NCBI GenBank assembly: GCA_021155965.1
Contig: JAJNBJ010000010.1
Coordinates: 1 to 64,000, forward strand
DNA from: Flavipsychrobacter sp.
GTDB lineage: Bacteria > Bacteroidota > Bacteroidia > Chitinophagales > Chitinophagaceae
Length of the DNA: 64,000 bases
Direction of reading: 5' to 3'
Shown: in pieces, positions 36,002 to 48,521 of the stretch
Position numbering within the stretch: position 1 is the first letter of the stretch
Layout of the letters: every line of letters begins with the position of its first letter
Notes under the pieces: model-generated
The model's input: only the letters and a program-made list of their open reading frames with translations
Databases searched by the model: none
What the model was told of the DNA's origin: nothing
Position numbers and translations under genes: made by a program

Positions 36002-36465
36002 CTGAATGTTTTTTGATTTAATTAGTGCTACATAGAACTCCCCGAAGGTAGTCCCATATCAGTCATACTTTCAAAATTGCACCCAAAATACATAAAAATT
36101 TTCTTGCCTTGCAAATTATTGTCCCAAAATTTTTTTTTATCGCGTTAAAAAACAGCCATTTTTCTTTATAAATCCCCTGTTAACAGGCATTTCAGCCATT
36201 ATAACAATTACATTCCCGCCGTTATTTTTTCGCATGGGCATTAATCCCATACTAGTAACCAATATGTACCATGCACTAATGCTGGAAAGGCCCCATACAT
36301 ATGCAATATTATTTACAATTACTAGTGTGCTTATCTTTTCCAAAATCCCCTCTTTTGGCGTAACTTCGCAACCCTTTTGCCAAGCTGGCAGTTAATGTAT
36401 TAATTGCACGGTTTTTGCAAAACCTTATTTAGAATAAAGACACTCATACAGGAAATATATATACA
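36002..36465. other. 464-bp intergenic region upstream of secA
   Basis: No credible gene. A short inverted repeat CCAAAA/TTTTGG (36340-36358) is followed at 36361 by TAACTTCG, one base off the -7 consensus, which could be a secA promoter with a leader of about 95 nt. The 68-codon minus-strand frame at 36137-36343 lacks any supporting feature. Confidence 0.4.
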
Positions 36466-39804
<3,339 letters not shown>

Positions 39805-39830
39805 TTTGTTGATAATTTAAGAATCTGAAA

Positions 39831-39858
39831 AAAACGCCTCCAGGCTGGAGGCGTTTTT
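39831..39858 (+). terminator. intrinsic terminator after secA
   Basis: A perfect 12-bp stem AAAACGCCTCCA/TGGAGGCGTTTT with a three-base loop and a T run, 27 nt past the secA stop. Confidence 0.95.
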
Positions 39859-39967
39859 GCTTCATTTTACCGTTCACGAACTTTTTCGACCGCTTACAAA
39901 CTCATTTTTGAAAAATCAATATTTGCAAGCATATTTGAAGATGCACTATTAACCTAAATATAGACTT

Positions 39968-41725
39968 ATGAAAAAACTGATCTTACTTGTACTTGGTTTG
40001 TATGCTGCGGTTTCTGTAAACGCATCAACTTCAATAACCACTCCAACCGTTTCCGGGCACTGGACTCTCACAGGTTCTCCATACCTGGTTTATAATAATA
40101 TCCAGGTGCCGGCAAGCCAGGCATTGATCATTGACCCCGGTGTAGAAGTAGTTTTCCAGGGCTCATATGCAATGAAAGTATCCGGCATCCTTTATGCTAC
40201 AGGCACATCCGCCCAGCCAATTAATATACATGTAAATGATACTTCCGGCTGGTGGAACGATTCAGTTGTCAATGGTGGTTGGCTTGGCATTGGGTTCGAT
40301 GCTTATACAGGTAGTGGCACTGATTCCTCCATTTTAGAATATTGCAACATTTCCGAGGTTAAAATTCCACTCGTATCTAGTGCTTTAGCGATGGCAAGAG
40401 GCATTCCCATAAAAAACTGTTCTTTCCAAAATAATAAAGGTGGCACCTTACTATACTTCTATTACTATACCCCCCAAACGATAGAAATTTCCGGATGTAC
40501 TATAACCAATAACTCATTCGGAAATATCATATTCGTTAGCAACTTTTTTGGAGGGAGCACTTATATTCACGATAATCATATATACCAGAATACAGCCGCT
40601 ACAAGGATAATTACCGGCATGGCTGTGAACCTTTTATTCGAGAAAAATGAAGTGGATCATAATACTTCCAGGTTTGGCACTATGTTTCTATGTGCGGGCA
40701 TAGGATTTGACAGTATCGACTCCAAAGCCACTATTACAGGTAATAAGATCCATCACAACATTAATGAGAATATTGGAGCGCTCTGCTTTTACAGTGGCTT
40801 TATTGATATCAGGAACAACCTGATCTGTAATAACCAGCACACATCCGGCTTTTGCGGCATTACAGATGGTGGTGGCGCCATGAATTTAGCTTATAATTCG
40901 CCAACACCAATTGATAGCACGTTTTATACGATACGCAATAATGTCATAGCCAATAATTACTCTCCTTATCACGGTGGGGCAATCAAGATTCATCGTGCTA
41001 GAGCCTCAATTACCAACAACCAGGTCGTAAACAACACGTCACCTGCAGCCGGGTCTATTTATGTATTCGGCACCTCGCCTTTAGTCTGTAAGAACAACAT
41101 TTTCTACGGAAATACGGCGACAGGCTCAACCTCGCTCCTGTCGCCTGTAGTTGAAGGTCCGCTTTTATCAACTATATTATTTGAAAACAACTGGAAAGAA
41201 CACAGTTCACTTATAGACATTGGCACCTATACATCTATTGGAGATACTACCACGAATATTACAGGTACCTCTCCGGGCTTTTCGGCTCCTACACTCACCA
41301 CAAGCGTTACAGAAGACGCAGTCACAGCTGATTTTTGGCTGGTCCCCGGCTCTGCCTGTATCGACATGGGCGATACCACAAGCGCACTCACCCTTTCAAC
41401 AGACTGCGCAGGGAATACCCGCCTTGTTGGCAATATAGATATAGGCGCCTATGAATTTGCCACCACATTGGGCCTCCCCCCCGGTAGGGTTCCGCCATCC
41501 ATCACGGCATACCCAAATCCTGCCGTAAATGTTTTGTTCATTCGCACCCCGGTAGCAAATGGCAACATATCTATATTGAATGCTGTTGGCAAAAAGATAT
41601 CTGAAAGTACTGTATCCCGCACGCTCACTTATTTTGATATTCATACCATACCCCGCGGTATTTACTTTGCCATATGGGATAACGGCGCTGGTACAAAAGC
41701 AACTCAGAAAATAATTCTTGAGTAA
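39968..41725 (+). CDS. secreted right-handed beta-helix protein with T9SS sorting domain
   Basis: This 585-residue protein has a signal peptide (cleaved near SVNA), an N-terminal cap with TLTGSPYLVYNNIQVP, and a right-handed parallel beta-helix of about 350 residues with many short N-rich turns (ISGCTITNNSFGNIIF, ITGNKIHHNINENIG, IRNNVIANNY). The C-terminal about 80 residues (ITAYPNPAVNVLFI ... TQKIILE) are a type A T9SS sorting domain. Pectate-lyase-like helices of this kind bind or cleave polysaccharides; no catalytic residues can be assigned. It is probably surface-exposed through T9SS. Confidence 0.88.
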   Translation: MKKLILLVLGLYAAVSVNASTSITTPTVSGHWTLTGSPYLVYNNIQVPASQALIIDPGVEVVFQGSYAMKVSGILYATGTSAQPINIHVNDTSGWWNDSVVNGGWLGIGFDAYTGSGTDSSILEYCNISEVKIPLVSSALAMARGIPIKNCSFQNNKGGTLLYFYYYTPQTIEISGCTITNNSFGNIIFVSNFFGGSTYIHDNHIYQNTAATRIITGMAVNLLFEKNEVDHNTSRFGTMFLCAGIGFDSIDSKATITGNKIHHNINENIGALCFYSGFIDIRNNLICNNQHTSGFCGITDGGGAMNLAYNSPTPIDSTFYTIRNNVIANNYSPYHGGAIKIHRARASITNNQVVNNTSPAAGSIYVFGTSPLVCKNNIFYGNTATGSTSLLSPVVEGPLLSTILFENNWKEHSSLIDIGTYTSIGDTTTNITGTSPGFSAPTLTTSVTEDAVTADFWLVPGSACIDMGDTTSALTLSTDCAGNTRLVGNIDIGAYEFATTLGLPPGRVPPSITAYPNPAVNVLFIRTPVANGNISILNAVGKKISESTVSRTLTYFDIHTIPRGIYFAIWDNGAGTKATQKIILE

Positions 41726-41756
41726 CCTGCCTTAAGCCAGGCATAGCCTCACGACC

Positions 41757-41806
41757 GGCGCGAGAGTTCCGCAGGCACTCTCGTGCCTCACAAATTCAGC
41801 CTGTTC
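41757..41806 (-). repeat. dispersed hairpin repeat, copy B (inverted relative to 20008)
   Basis: Reverse complement of the element at 20008-20055, with a one-base indel and a few mismatches. Arms GGCGCGAGAGT/ACTCTCGTGCC (one G-U). It sits directly past the beta-helix gene and may serve as its transcript end. Confidence 0.88.
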
Positions 41807-41815
41807 AGCCGTTGT

Positions 41816-41850
41816 CCGCCGTTGTTGGTGAGGAACACCAACAACGGCGG
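41816..41850. repeat. long perfect hairpin CCGCCGTTGTTGGTG
   Basis: Fifteen-base perfect arms around the loop AGGAA. A shorter relative, with the same GTTGGTG...CACCAAC core and the flank GGCGGAAA, is at 62252-62276. It lies between the beta-helix gene and the truncated lipoprotein gene. Confidence 0.9.
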
Positions 41851-41914
41851 AAATAATAAGTGTTTATTTTTATAAATGGTGAAAAAATGGCATGAATTTT
41901 GTGATATAAAAATA

Positions 41915-42379
41915 ATGAAACATATATTATACATATTTTGTGCATTAACGTTTATTGCTTCTTCCTGCAGAAAACAAAACCAGGCTATTTGTAAAAGCAT
42001 ATTATATGCATGGAAGGAGACAGGCAATGGTAATCATTTACTTGTAGAGATAGATGCCGCCACCGGTAAAAGCGCTGAAAGTTCACCTTACCCTGCTGTA
42101 AAAAGTATATATGGATGTTACCTGGCAAAAGAAAGATCTTATTATACGCTTCAAATAAGCGTGGCAGGTGAATTGAAACTGTATAAGTTTGATTTTGTAA
42201 ACAAAACAACAGAAGTGTTGAACTATGTAGATTCGCTAACTCTCATAAAAAATATTCATGAAGTGTTCCTAACATACAATAATATAACAGGCAAGTTTTA
42301 TAATTTGCGTGAATGGGTCATCATGCAAAAAATATTTGCAAAAATATTGTGGAAATTTTCTGTCCTGGTGTCTTACTAA
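41915..42379 (+). CDS. short lipoprotein with propeller-like repeats, possibly 3'-truncated
   Basis: This 154-residue protein has a lipoprotein signal peptide from the ATG at 41915 (MKHILYIFCALTFIASSC, lipidated Cys18). It then has about two and a half beta-propeller-like repeats (LLVEIDAATGKSAES, LYKFDFVNKTTEVL, VFLTYNNITGKFYNL) that stop abruptly in an unrelated tail (MQKIFAKILWKFSVLVSY). The repeats resemble those of the 5'-truncated gene at 20093-20632. I suspect a frameshift or deletion replaced the rest of the propeller; an intact short protein is also possible. It lies 12 nt upstream of tonB. Confidence 0.5.
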   Translation: MKHILYIFCALTFIASSCRKQNQAICKSILYAWKETGNGNHLLVEIDAATGKSAESSPYPAVKSIYGCYLAKERSYYTLQISVAGELKLYKFDFVNKTTEVLNYVDSLTLIKNIHEVFLTYNNITGKFYNLREWVIMQKIFAKILWKFSVLVSY

Positions 42380-42391
42380 TAAACAACCTAT

Positions 42392-43186
42392 ATGGAAACC
42401 GCGAAATTATTACAGGCCGATTACTTAGACATCATCTACGACCACCGCAACAAACAATATGGTGGCTACGAATTACGCAGGCATTATGATGAGCGATTGA
42501 AGAAGGGAATGTTGTTCCTGTTCTCTGTGGTTGCTGCATTATGCTGTTTATCATTTGTCGGATCAGATAATACGAATGAAGTACGCCGCAGCACTGTGAC
42601 AACTACTTTAACAACAGTGGAGATACCCATAAAACAACCCGAGCTTAAAGTAGAGCCTCCCAAGCCGGTTGCACCTCCAAGACAACCAAGAACACAAATA
42701 TTTACAGCACCGGTTATTACTACCGATCCTATTCGCCCGGATGAGCAAATGACAGAGAACAGGAACCTTGCAAATGTAGTTCCCGGAATTGCTAACAATG
42801 ATAGCGGCAGTGTAGATATTGTCCCGGTAATTACCGGCAATACCAATACCAATGTTGTCGTGAACAACACAGAATCGCTGAAGCCATTTACTTATGTAGC
42901 GCAAATGCCGCAGTTTGATGGCGACCAGGATGCTTACCTGCAAAAGAATTTACGCTATCCTGAAGCAGCACGTGAGAACGGAATAGAGGGCAGGGTGTTG
43001 GTGGAATATGTAATTAATGAGGATGGCTCCGTAAGTGATGTGCGACTGGCGCGTGGTATAGGTGGTGGTTGTGACGAAGAAGCCGTGCGTGTAGTGAAGG
43101 CTATGCCTAAATGGAAGCCCGGCAAACAAAATGGTAAGCCGGTAAAAGTATTATTTACGCTACCAATAAAATTTGTGCTGAATTAA
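42392..43186 (+). CDS. tonB: energy transducer TonB
   Basis: This 264-residue protein begins with the Bacteroidota-type cytoplasmic segment LDIIYDHRNKQYGGYELRR, one membrane segment (about residues 41-56), a periplasmic Pro/Lys-rich stretch (KVEPPKPVAPPRQPR) and a C-terminal TonB domain (about 175-264) with YPEAARENGIEGRVLVEYVI and MPKWKPGKQNGKPVKV. It would transmit proton-motive force from ExbB/ExbD to outer-membrane TonB-dependent transporters. No exbBD lies in this window. The four small GldM-C-like genes are convergent with it. Confidence 0.95.
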   Translation: METAKLLQADYLDIIYDHRNKQYGGYELRRHYDERLKKGMLFLFSVVAALCCLSFVGSDNTNEVRRSTVTTTLTTVEIPIKQPELKVEPPKPVAPPRQPRTQIFTAPVITTDPIRPDEQMTENRNLANVVPGIANNDSGSVDIVPVITGNTNTNVVVNNTESLKPFTYVAQMPQFDGDQDAYLQKNLRYPEAARENGIEGRVLVEYVINEDGSVSDVRLARGIGGGCDEEAVRVVKAMPKWKPGKQNGKPVKVLFTLPIKFVLN

Positions 43187-43225
43187 AATAATAGATGGCG
43201 CACTTTAAGTGCGCCATCTATTATT
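43187..43225. terminator. bidirectional terminator between tonB and the GldM-C-like cluster
   Basis: A near-perfect 39-bp palindrome with arms AATAATAGATGGCGCACT and AGTGCGCCATCTATTATT. It starts immediately after the tonB stop and overlaps the stop codon of the last gene of the opposing operon, so both transcripts end here. Confidence 0.9.
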
Positions 43226-43625
43226 AATGATCGTAGTGTAATTGAAAAGGTGGAGAAGTGGCATCCTTCTCGTGGCAGTTAAGGTGGATATCTTGAATGA
43301 ACACCGTAACATTAGGATGGTCCCATTGCTTGATGACATCCTTCTGTGTTTGTGTGAAGTCGTCGCCCACAGCCCATAGCGGCCCGTAGAATGGTTGCCC
43401 GGGGGCTTGCAGGGAAATTGTGAAGCCCGATACACGGCATCCCGCAGAATCGGTGAGCAGCTTTGGGTTTTCCAGTATTTGTTCCCTTGTGGTGTTATAC
43501 GTTTTTACATTGCCCACCCATACACGTGGTGGCGGCGCCTCGGATACTTTCGTAGATTTTTTGTGCTTCTGCCCGTATGCCAGAACAGGCAGTACTGCCA
43601 AAAGAAGAAACAGGTGTTTGCTCAT
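43224..43625 (-). CDS. GldM C-domain-like small secreted protein, paralogue 4 (divergent)
   Basis: This 133-residue protein has a signal peptide (cleavage near AYGQ) and a single domain related to the three genes upstream: VWVGNVK, TTREQILENPKLL, F-x-GP, and VFIQDIHLN near the C-terminus, replacing IFIENI. It lacks the MPPP segment of its paralogues and is the most divergent copy. Its ATG overlaps the stop of the preceding gene by one base (TAATG). Function unknown; see the other three copies. Confidence 0.65.
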   Translation of the reverse strand: MSKHLFLLLAVLPVLAYGQKHKKSTKVSEAPPPRVWVGNVKTYNTTREQILENPKLLTDSAGCRVSGFTISLQAPGQPFYGPLWAVGDDFTQTQKDVIKQWDHPNVTVFIQDIHLNCHEKDATSPPFQLHYDH

Positions 43626-44041
43626 TATTTATTCAATACCATGTTTAAAAGAATAGGACTCATTATACGTATGCCATCCCTCGTGCTCACTTTTATATTT
43701 TCAATAAATATTTTGCCCTGCGGGTCCTCAAGCTCTTGTATTTTCGTTATGATCTCATTAGATAAACGGGCGTCCTTTACCTTGTAAGGCCCTATAAAAT
43801 CGTTGCCTTTGGGTAGCATGCTAAAGGTGAATTCTACGATCTCAAGGGACGGTGGGGGCATGGTGAGTGTTGTATTGGCAAGAACCTCGGCCCTCGTCAC
43901 AACGCTGGCGTCCACTTTGCCATTAGTGAATTTTTTTGGGATAGCACCAAGTGTCACGTATCCAACCGGGTGGTTCACATTTTGCCCGTAAGATGAGACA
44001 AACAGAAACAACAGAGCAAATAATGCAGGAAATCTTATCAT
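43625..44041 (-). CDS. GldM C-domain-like small secreted protein, paralogue 3
   Basis: This 138-residue protein starts at the ATG at 44041 (MIRFPALFALLFLFVSSYGQ, a good signal peptide); the frame is open further upstream but overlaps the next gene. The mature domain has YVTLGAIP, VVTRAEVLAN, MPPPSLEIVEF, LPKGNDFIGPYKV and the core GKIFIENIKVS, ending SPILLNMVLNK. The TRE/A-x-L-A-N opening and IFIENI-x-V core resemble the C-terminal domain of GldM/PorM, an inner-membrane-anchored T9SS subunit, but here there is no membrane anchor or other GldM domain. Confidence 0.7.
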   Translation of the reverse strand: MIRFPALFALLFLFVSSYGQNVNHPVGYVTLGAIPKKFTNGKVDASVVTRAEVLANTTLTMPPPSLEIVEFTFSMLPKGNDFIGPYKVKDARLSNEIITKIQELEDPQGKIFIENIKVSTRDGIRIMSPILLNMVLNK

Positions 44042-44052
44042 TCTGGTGAGTA

Positions 44053-44472
44053 TTACTGTTTTAGGACCATTTTCATGATTATCGGGCTGGCATGCAGTTC
44101 CTGGCCGCCGCATTTTACATTGATGTTCTCAATGAATATGCGGCCTTGTGGATCTTCAAGCCCTTTAATGTAATCTATTACATTAGGGGGAAGATGAGGG
44201 CCTTGCACTGTATATGGTCCCTGGAAGTCTTTTCCTTTTGGCAGTATGCTGACCTGGAAATTGAGTATCTCGCATGGCGGCGGCGGCATCATTAATGTAG
44301 GATTGGCAAGTATCTCCTCGCGGGTTGCGATCAATTCCGGTTTGCCGGTAACTGAGGTTTTAGGCTGGATATTGCCTAAAGTAACAGTAGGCCTGATCTG
44401 TGCATTTTGGGCAAATGACTGCGATGCAGCAGCAATGAGCAGGAGGACGAATAAAACTGATAGCTTTTTCAT
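44053..44472 (-). CDS. GldM C-domain-like small secreted protein, paralogue 2
   Basis: This 139-residue protein has a signal peptide (cleavage after QSFAQ) and one domain: VTLGNIQ, IATREEILANPTLM, MPPPPCEILNFQVS, LPKGKDFQGPYTV, and GRIFIENINVKCGG, ending SPIIMKMVLKQ. It is most similar to paralogue 3, sharing the MPPP...E, LPKG-x-DF-x-GPY and EDPQG-x-IFIENI blocks. It follows paralogue 1 after 8 nt and precedes paralogue 3 by 11 nt, so all are co-transcribed. Resemblance to the GldM C-domain is by pattern only. Confidence 0.7.
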   Translation of the reverse strand: MKKLSVLFVLLLIAAASQSFAQNAQIRPTVTLGNIQPKTSVTGKPELIATREEILANPTLMMPPPPCEILNFQVSILPKGKDFQGPYTVQGPHLPPNVIDYIKGLEDPQGRIFIENINVKCGGQELHASPIIMKMVLKQ

Positions 44473-44480
44473 AAAATATA

Positions 44481-44906
44481 TTATTTTTTAGGTTGCATGA
44501 CTAATAAAATAGGCCGCGCACGCATTTCGCCGCCACCTGCTTTTACTCTTATTTCATCAATGAAAATTCTTGCGCGCGCATCTTTTTGGTTAAGTAACAT
44601 TTGTTTGATCTCGGTGGTTAATTCGGCTCCTTTAACAATAATAGGTTCGGTTAATTTCGCGTCTTTACTTCCAGGTACCATTCTGAATTTGTAACCAAGT
44701 ACTTCGTTCGCGGGAGGTAGCGCCATGAGGGTTGGATTTGCAAGGATATCCTCTCTTGTTACTACAGGTGAGGTTTCTTTACCATCAACGAATAAAGAGA
44801 TATGGCCGAGCGTGACATATAATTGCGGCTGGTTTGGCGTGTTTTGCGCAAAGGATGCCACTGAAATTGGTAAAAGCGCCCAGATAAGGAATACTAGCTT
44901 TTTCAT
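44481..44906 (-). CDS. GldM C-domain-like small secreted protein, paralogue 1
   Basis: This 141-residue protein heads the four-gene operon. It has a signal peptide (cleavage after ASFAQ) and the common domain: YVTLGHIS, VVTREDILANPTLM, LPPANEVLGYKFRM, and ARIFIDEIRVKAGG, ending RPILLVMQPKK. The family fold would be an Ig-like beta domain as in GldM. No lipobox is present, so it should be free in the periplasm or, less likely, exported further. A possible role is as a binder or competitor at the GldK/GldN ring of T9SS (inference). Confidence 0.7.
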   Translation of the reverse strand: MKKLVFLIWALLPISVASFAQNTPNQPQLYVTLGHISLFVDGKETSPVVTREDILANPTLMALPPANEVLGYKFRMVPGSKDAKLTEPIIVKGAELTTEIKQMLLNQKDARARIFIDEIRVKAGGGEMRARPILLVMQPKK

Positions 44907-45003
44907 GAAAAAATATTTTTATAAAGATAACGCCAAATATCTTTTCTGCATATTTTATTTGGGGCAAAGGAGAGGATTGTTGGGGTTATTGGCTTTGAGT
45001 TAA

Positions 45004-47892
45004 TTACATATACCTGCCGGTATAACTCTCTTTCACCTTCTTCAATCCATCCGGTGGGCCTTCGTAAAGCAAGTTGCCACCGCCAATACCACCTTCAGGG
45101 CCAAGGTCTATTACCCAGTCGGCGCTTTTTATTACATCTGTATTATGCTCTACCACTATTATGGAGTGTCCCTGTTCTATAAGCGCATCAAAAGACTGCA
45201 GCAGCTTTTTTATATCGTGCATATGCAGGCCTGTGGTTGGCTCGTCGAAGATAAAGAGCACTTTATCACTTGCCTTCCCCTTGCCTAAGAAGGATGCCAG
45301 TTTCACACGTTGTGCCTCACCACCACTAAGCGTGTCGCTGCTTTGTCCTAGTTTTATGTAGCCGAGGCCAACATCACTCAGCGGTTGCAATGCATTTGCC
45401 AGTTTCTTCTCATCTGCAAAGAATTCAATTGCCTGGTCTACGCTCATCTCCAGTACATCATACACGCTTTTGCCACGGTAGGTTATCTCCAGCACTTCTT
45501 CTTTAAAGCGTTTCCCTTTGCACACTTCGCATAGCAGGTGTACATCCGCAAGGAACTGCATTTCTACAATTACCTCGCCCTCGCCTTTGCAGGTATCGCA
45601 CCTGCCACCATCGGTATTGAAAGAAAAGAACTTCTCCACAAAGCCGCGCATTTTGGCTAACGGCTGTTTGGCAAACAGCTTGCGCATCTCATCCCACGCC
45701 TTTATATAAGTAACCGGGTTGCTGCGCGATGATTTACCAATAGGGTTTTGGTCCACCTGCTCCACCTGGCTGATGTTCTTCAGGTTTCCTCCCAGGTTCC
45801 TGAAATGCCCCGGCCTGTCTGCGCCTTCACCAAAATGTTTCATCAGGGCAGGGTAGAGGGTTTGTTTCACCAGCGTGGTTTTGCCACTGCCACTTACACC
45901 TGTTACCACGCACAGCATATTCAGCGGAAAATCGACCGAGATGTTTTTCAAGTTATTTTCCCTGCACCCTTCTATGCTTATTCGCTCACGTGGTTTTCTT
46001 CTTACAGAAGGGGTTTCAATTTTTAAAGCACCGCTCAGATATTTACCTGTAAGGCTGTTCTTGTTCTTTATGAGTTCTTTAAACGGACCTTCTGCCACAA
46101 CCTCACCGCCTAAATGACTTGCCAGCGGCCCCATATCTATTATATGGTCTGCCTCTCGCATCATCATATCATCATGCTCCACCACTACTACAGTATTACC
46201 CAGGTCGCGCAGGGATTTCAATACGCCTATCAGCCGCTCTGTATCCCTGCTGTGCAGGCCTATGCTGGGTTCATCCAATATGTATAACGAATCTGTAAGG
46301 TTGCTACCCAAAAACTTGGTCAATTGTATACGCTGGCTTTCCCCTCCCGACAGTGTATTGGCAAGCCGGCTTAGTGTCAGGTAATTCAATCCCACATCCA
46401 GCAGCGTTTTCATGCGCTGGTTCACTTCTATCAGTATGCGCTTGGCAATGGTTTGGTCGTGTTCGCTCAGCATCAGGTTTTGCAGCCATGCAAATAGCTC
46501 ATCTGCCGGTTTGAACATGAGGTCGGCTATGGTAGCGCCTGCCACCTTCACATACAGTGCCTCCTTACGCAAACGTGAGCCCTTACATTCCGGGCATGTG
46601 GTTCGCCCACGATAGCGCGCCTGCATCACCCGGTACTGCACCTTGTACAGGTTCTGCTCCACCATTTTAAAGAAATCCCTAATGCCGTTCACCCGCTCAT
46701 TTCCTTCCCATAGCAATCCGTATTGCGCATCGGTAAGGTCGGCAACAGGTTTGTGTATCGGGAAATCGTATTTGGCAGATGCCTTGATGAACCCCTGTTG
46801 CCATTCCGACATTTTATCACCCTTCCAGCACGCCACTGCACCTTCATAAACACTCAGGCTTCTGTCTGGTATCACCAGGTCTTCGTCAATGCCCAGCACC
46901 TGCCCAAAGCCTTCGCACGTAGGGCATGCACCATATGGATTGTTGAAAGAGAACAGGTTGGGAGTAGGCTCATCAAATACTATCCCGTCTGCCTCAAACC
47001 GGTTGTTGAAAGTGTGCATATCCTTGCCATTCACTTCCACATGGCATTCGCCCTCGCTTTCGTAGAATGCCGTTTGTATGCTGTCTGCAAGGCGGTGCAG
47101 GTCATCCTCATCAAACTGTTCTTTTACCACAATGCGGTCTATCAGCAAATTCACCTTTGCCTTGCCGGGATTCACTTTCTTTTCCAGCATATCTTCTATG
47201 CGTATCGGCTTTTCGTCAATTGTAGGAACATAAATGCGGCTGAAGCCTTTCTGCATCAATATGTTCAGTTCCTCTTCCAGCGTGCGTTTATTCCTGACTA
47301 CAACCGGGACTATAAATTGAACCTTTGCTCCAACCGGCAATGTTTGTACAAAATCCACTACATCAGTCACCGTGTCTTTCTTCACTTCTTTGCCGCTTAT
47401 GGGAGAGTATGTTTTGCCAACGCGGGCGAAGAGTAACCGCAGATAATCGTATATCTCTGTCATGCTGCCTACCGTACTGCGTGGTGTGCGCGTGGTTACT
47501 TTTTGTTCTATGGCTATTGCTGGACAAATGCCATGTATGAAATCCACATCTGGCTTATCCATCCGCATCAGGAACTGGCGTGCATACGCGCTAAGGCTTT
47601 CTGCATAACGGCGCTGGCCCTCAGCAAATAGTGTATCCATAGTAAGAGAAGACTTCCCGCTGCCGCTTACTCCCGTCACCACCACCAATTTATTGCGCGG
47701 GATGGCCACATCCACATTCTTTAGGTTGTGCATACGTGCACCTTTGATGAATATGGCATCACCAGCATCCGGTAGCTTTGTTTCATTACCGGCATAATGC
47801 TCCACCTCCGGTGCGGAAATACCTTCTATATGCTTTGCTGTATTTTGTTTGGGAATTACTTCCTTTTTCCTGGTACTTTTCTTCTCTGCCAT
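45004..47892 (-). CDS. uvrA: excinuclease ABC subunit A
   Basis: This 962-residue DNA-damage recognition ATPase has two ABC halves: Walker [13 protein letters not shown] and [12 protein letters not shown], signature [11 protein letters not shown] and [11 protein letters not shown], and zinc-binding pairs CPTC...CPEC and CDTC...CEVC. It binds damaged DNA with UvrB in nucleotide excision repair. A charged N-terminal extension of about 40 residues precedes the usual start of similarity. A palindrome overlaps its -7 box. It is divergent from a relBE-type module. Confidence 0.98.
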   Translation of the reverse strand: MAEKKSTRKKEVIPKQNTAKHIEGISAPEVEHYAGNETKLPDAGDAIFIKGARMHNLKNVDVAIPRNKLVVVTGVSGSGKSSLTMDTLFAEGQRRYAESLSAYARQFLMRMDKPDVDFIHGICPAIAIEQKVTTRTPRSTVGSMTEIYDYLRLLFARVGKTYSPISGKEVKKDTVTDVVDFVQTLPVGAKVQFIVPVVVRNKRTLEEELNILMQKGFSRIYVPTIDEKPIRIEDMLEKKVNPGKAKVNLLIDRIVVKEQFDEDDLHRLADSIQTAFYESEGECHVEVNGKDMHTFNNRFEADGIVFDEPTPNLFSFNNPYGACPTCEGFGQVLGIDEDLVIPDRSLSVYEGAVACWKGDKMSEWQQGFIKASAKYDFPIHKPVADLTDAQYGLLWEGNERVNGIRDFFKMVEQNLYKVQYRVMQARYRGRTTCPECKGSRLRKEALYVKVAGATIADLMFKPADELFAWLQNLMLSEHDQTIAKRILIEVNQRMKTLLDVGLNYLTLSRLANTLSGGESQRIQLTKFLGSNLTDSLYILDEPSIGLHSRDTERLIGVLKSLRDLGNTVVVVEHDDMMMREADHIIDMGPLASHLGGEVVAEGPFKELIKNKNSLTGKYLSGALKIETPSVRRKPRERISIEGCRENNLKNISVDFPLNMLCVVTGVSGSGKTTLVKQTLYPALMKHFGEGADRPGHFRNLGGNLKNISQVEQVDQNPIGKSSRSNPVTYIKAWDEMRKLFAKQPLAKMRGFVEKFFSFNTDGGRCDTCKGEGEVIVEMQFLADVHLLCEVCKGKRFKEEVLEITYRGKSVYDVLEMSVDQAIEFFADEKKLANALQPLSDVGLGYIKLGQSSDTLSGGEAQRVKLASFLGKGKASDKVLFIFDEPTTGLHMHDIKKLLQSFDALIEQGHSIIVVEHNTDVIKSADWVIDLGPEGGIGGGNLLYEGPPDGLKKVKESYTGRYM

Positions 47893-47897
47893 AAATG

Positions 47898-47917
47898 CTC
47901 CTAAGCAAATTTAGGAG
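47898..47917 (-). promoter_or_regulatory. uvrA -7 box inside a perfect palindrome
   Basis: The minus strand carries TAAATTTG (47913-47906), an exact TAnnTTTG match, 13 nt before the uvrA ATG. It lies within CTCCTAA-N6-TTAGGAG (47898-47917), a perfect 7-bp inverted repeat placed like an operator. No clear -33 box is seen. A damage-response repressor site is possible, but it does not match the classical LexA box. Confidence 0.5.
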
Positions 47918-47975
47918 ATTAGATGAAAGGTTGTAAGTACTTTTTAGTAACTTTACTATATAAACAGGGAATCAT

Positions 47976-48176
47976 ATGCAAGTGCAATATGTAATGAACG
48001 AGAAAGGGAAAAAAACTGCTGTTCAGATACCTCTGAAACAGTGGGAGGAGTTGCAAAAAGGAATAAAAAAATTAGAGTTATTTAATGAGTTGAAGCAGGC
48101 TTTCAAAGAAATGGAGCAACATGGCCAAGGTAAATTGAAGACTCCCACTACTAAGCAGTTACTTTCTCAATTGTAA
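47976..48176 (+). CDS. RelB-like antitoxin of a type II TA module
   Basis: This 66-residue protein has a short beta/turn start (VQYVMNEKGKKTAVQIPL) followed by a helical, charged part (KQWEELQKGIKKLELFNELKQAFKEME) and an unstructured tail. This matches small antitoxins paired with RelE/ParE toxins in Bacteroidota. It begins 83 nt from the divergent uvrA start and lies 9 nt upstream of the toxin gene, so the pair is an operon. Confidence 0.75.
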   Translation: MQVQYVMNEKGKKTAVQIPLKQWEELQKGIKKLELFNELKQAFKEMEQHGQGKLKTPTTKQLLSQL

Positions 48177-48185
48177 TCCCGTATC

Positions 48186-48512
48186 ATGGAGTTTGTTTAC
48201 TTGCCACAATTTGTCAAAAAATTAAAAGCAATTGTAAAGAAATATCCTTCTTTTAAAAAAGATTTTGAACTATTACTGCCTCAAATTGAAAAATATCCCC
48301 AACTCGGAAAACCACTCGGCAAGGATTGTTATAAAATACGGATAGCGATAAAAGGTAAAAATCAGGGGAAAAGTGGAGGGGCAAGAATTATAACTTGTGT
48401 TAAGATACAACGCAACTCCATATATTTTCTAACAATTTATGATAAGTCAGAGCAAGAAACTGTTTCAGATAAAGACCTGTCAATTCTTATTCAGTCTATA
48501 GAGCGAAATTAG
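48186..48512 (+). CDS. RelE/ParE superfamily toxin
   Basis: This 108-residue protein has the RelE fold order: an N-terminal strand and helix (YLPQFVKKLKAIVKKYPS), a middle LGKDCYKIRIAIKGKNQG and the C-terminal strands GARIITCVK, IYFLTIYDKSEQE. The KxR and Y-D-K-S-E residues match RelE-like mRNA interferases. Both genes of the pair are intact. It is convergent with the isoaspartyl peptidase gene, 9 nt apart. Confidence 0.85.
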   Translation: MEFVYLPQFVKKLKAIVKKYPSFKKDFELLLPQIEKYPQLGKPLGKDCYKIRIAIKGKNQGKSGGARIITCVKIQRNSIYFLTIYDKSEQETVSDKDLSILIQSIERN

Positions 48513-48521
48513 AGGCTCAGA

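Noticed and set aside
36137-36343. 68-codon minus-strand open frame upstream of secA
   Set aside because: No ribosome binding site, signal or domain; probably a chance frame in A/T-rich DNA.
43625-44113. Longer N-terminus for GldM-C-like paralogue 3
   Set aside because: The extension overlaps the preceding gene and hides a clean signal peptide that begins at the ATG at 44041.
46723-47436. 237-codon plus-strand open frame inside uvrA
   Set aside because: uvrA is intact and conserved over this stretch; the antisense product has no recognisable features.
47898-47917. Classical LexA box at uvrA
   Set aside because: The palindrome CTCCTAA-N6-TTAGGAG does not match known LexA consensus sequences; kept only as an unassigned operator candidate.
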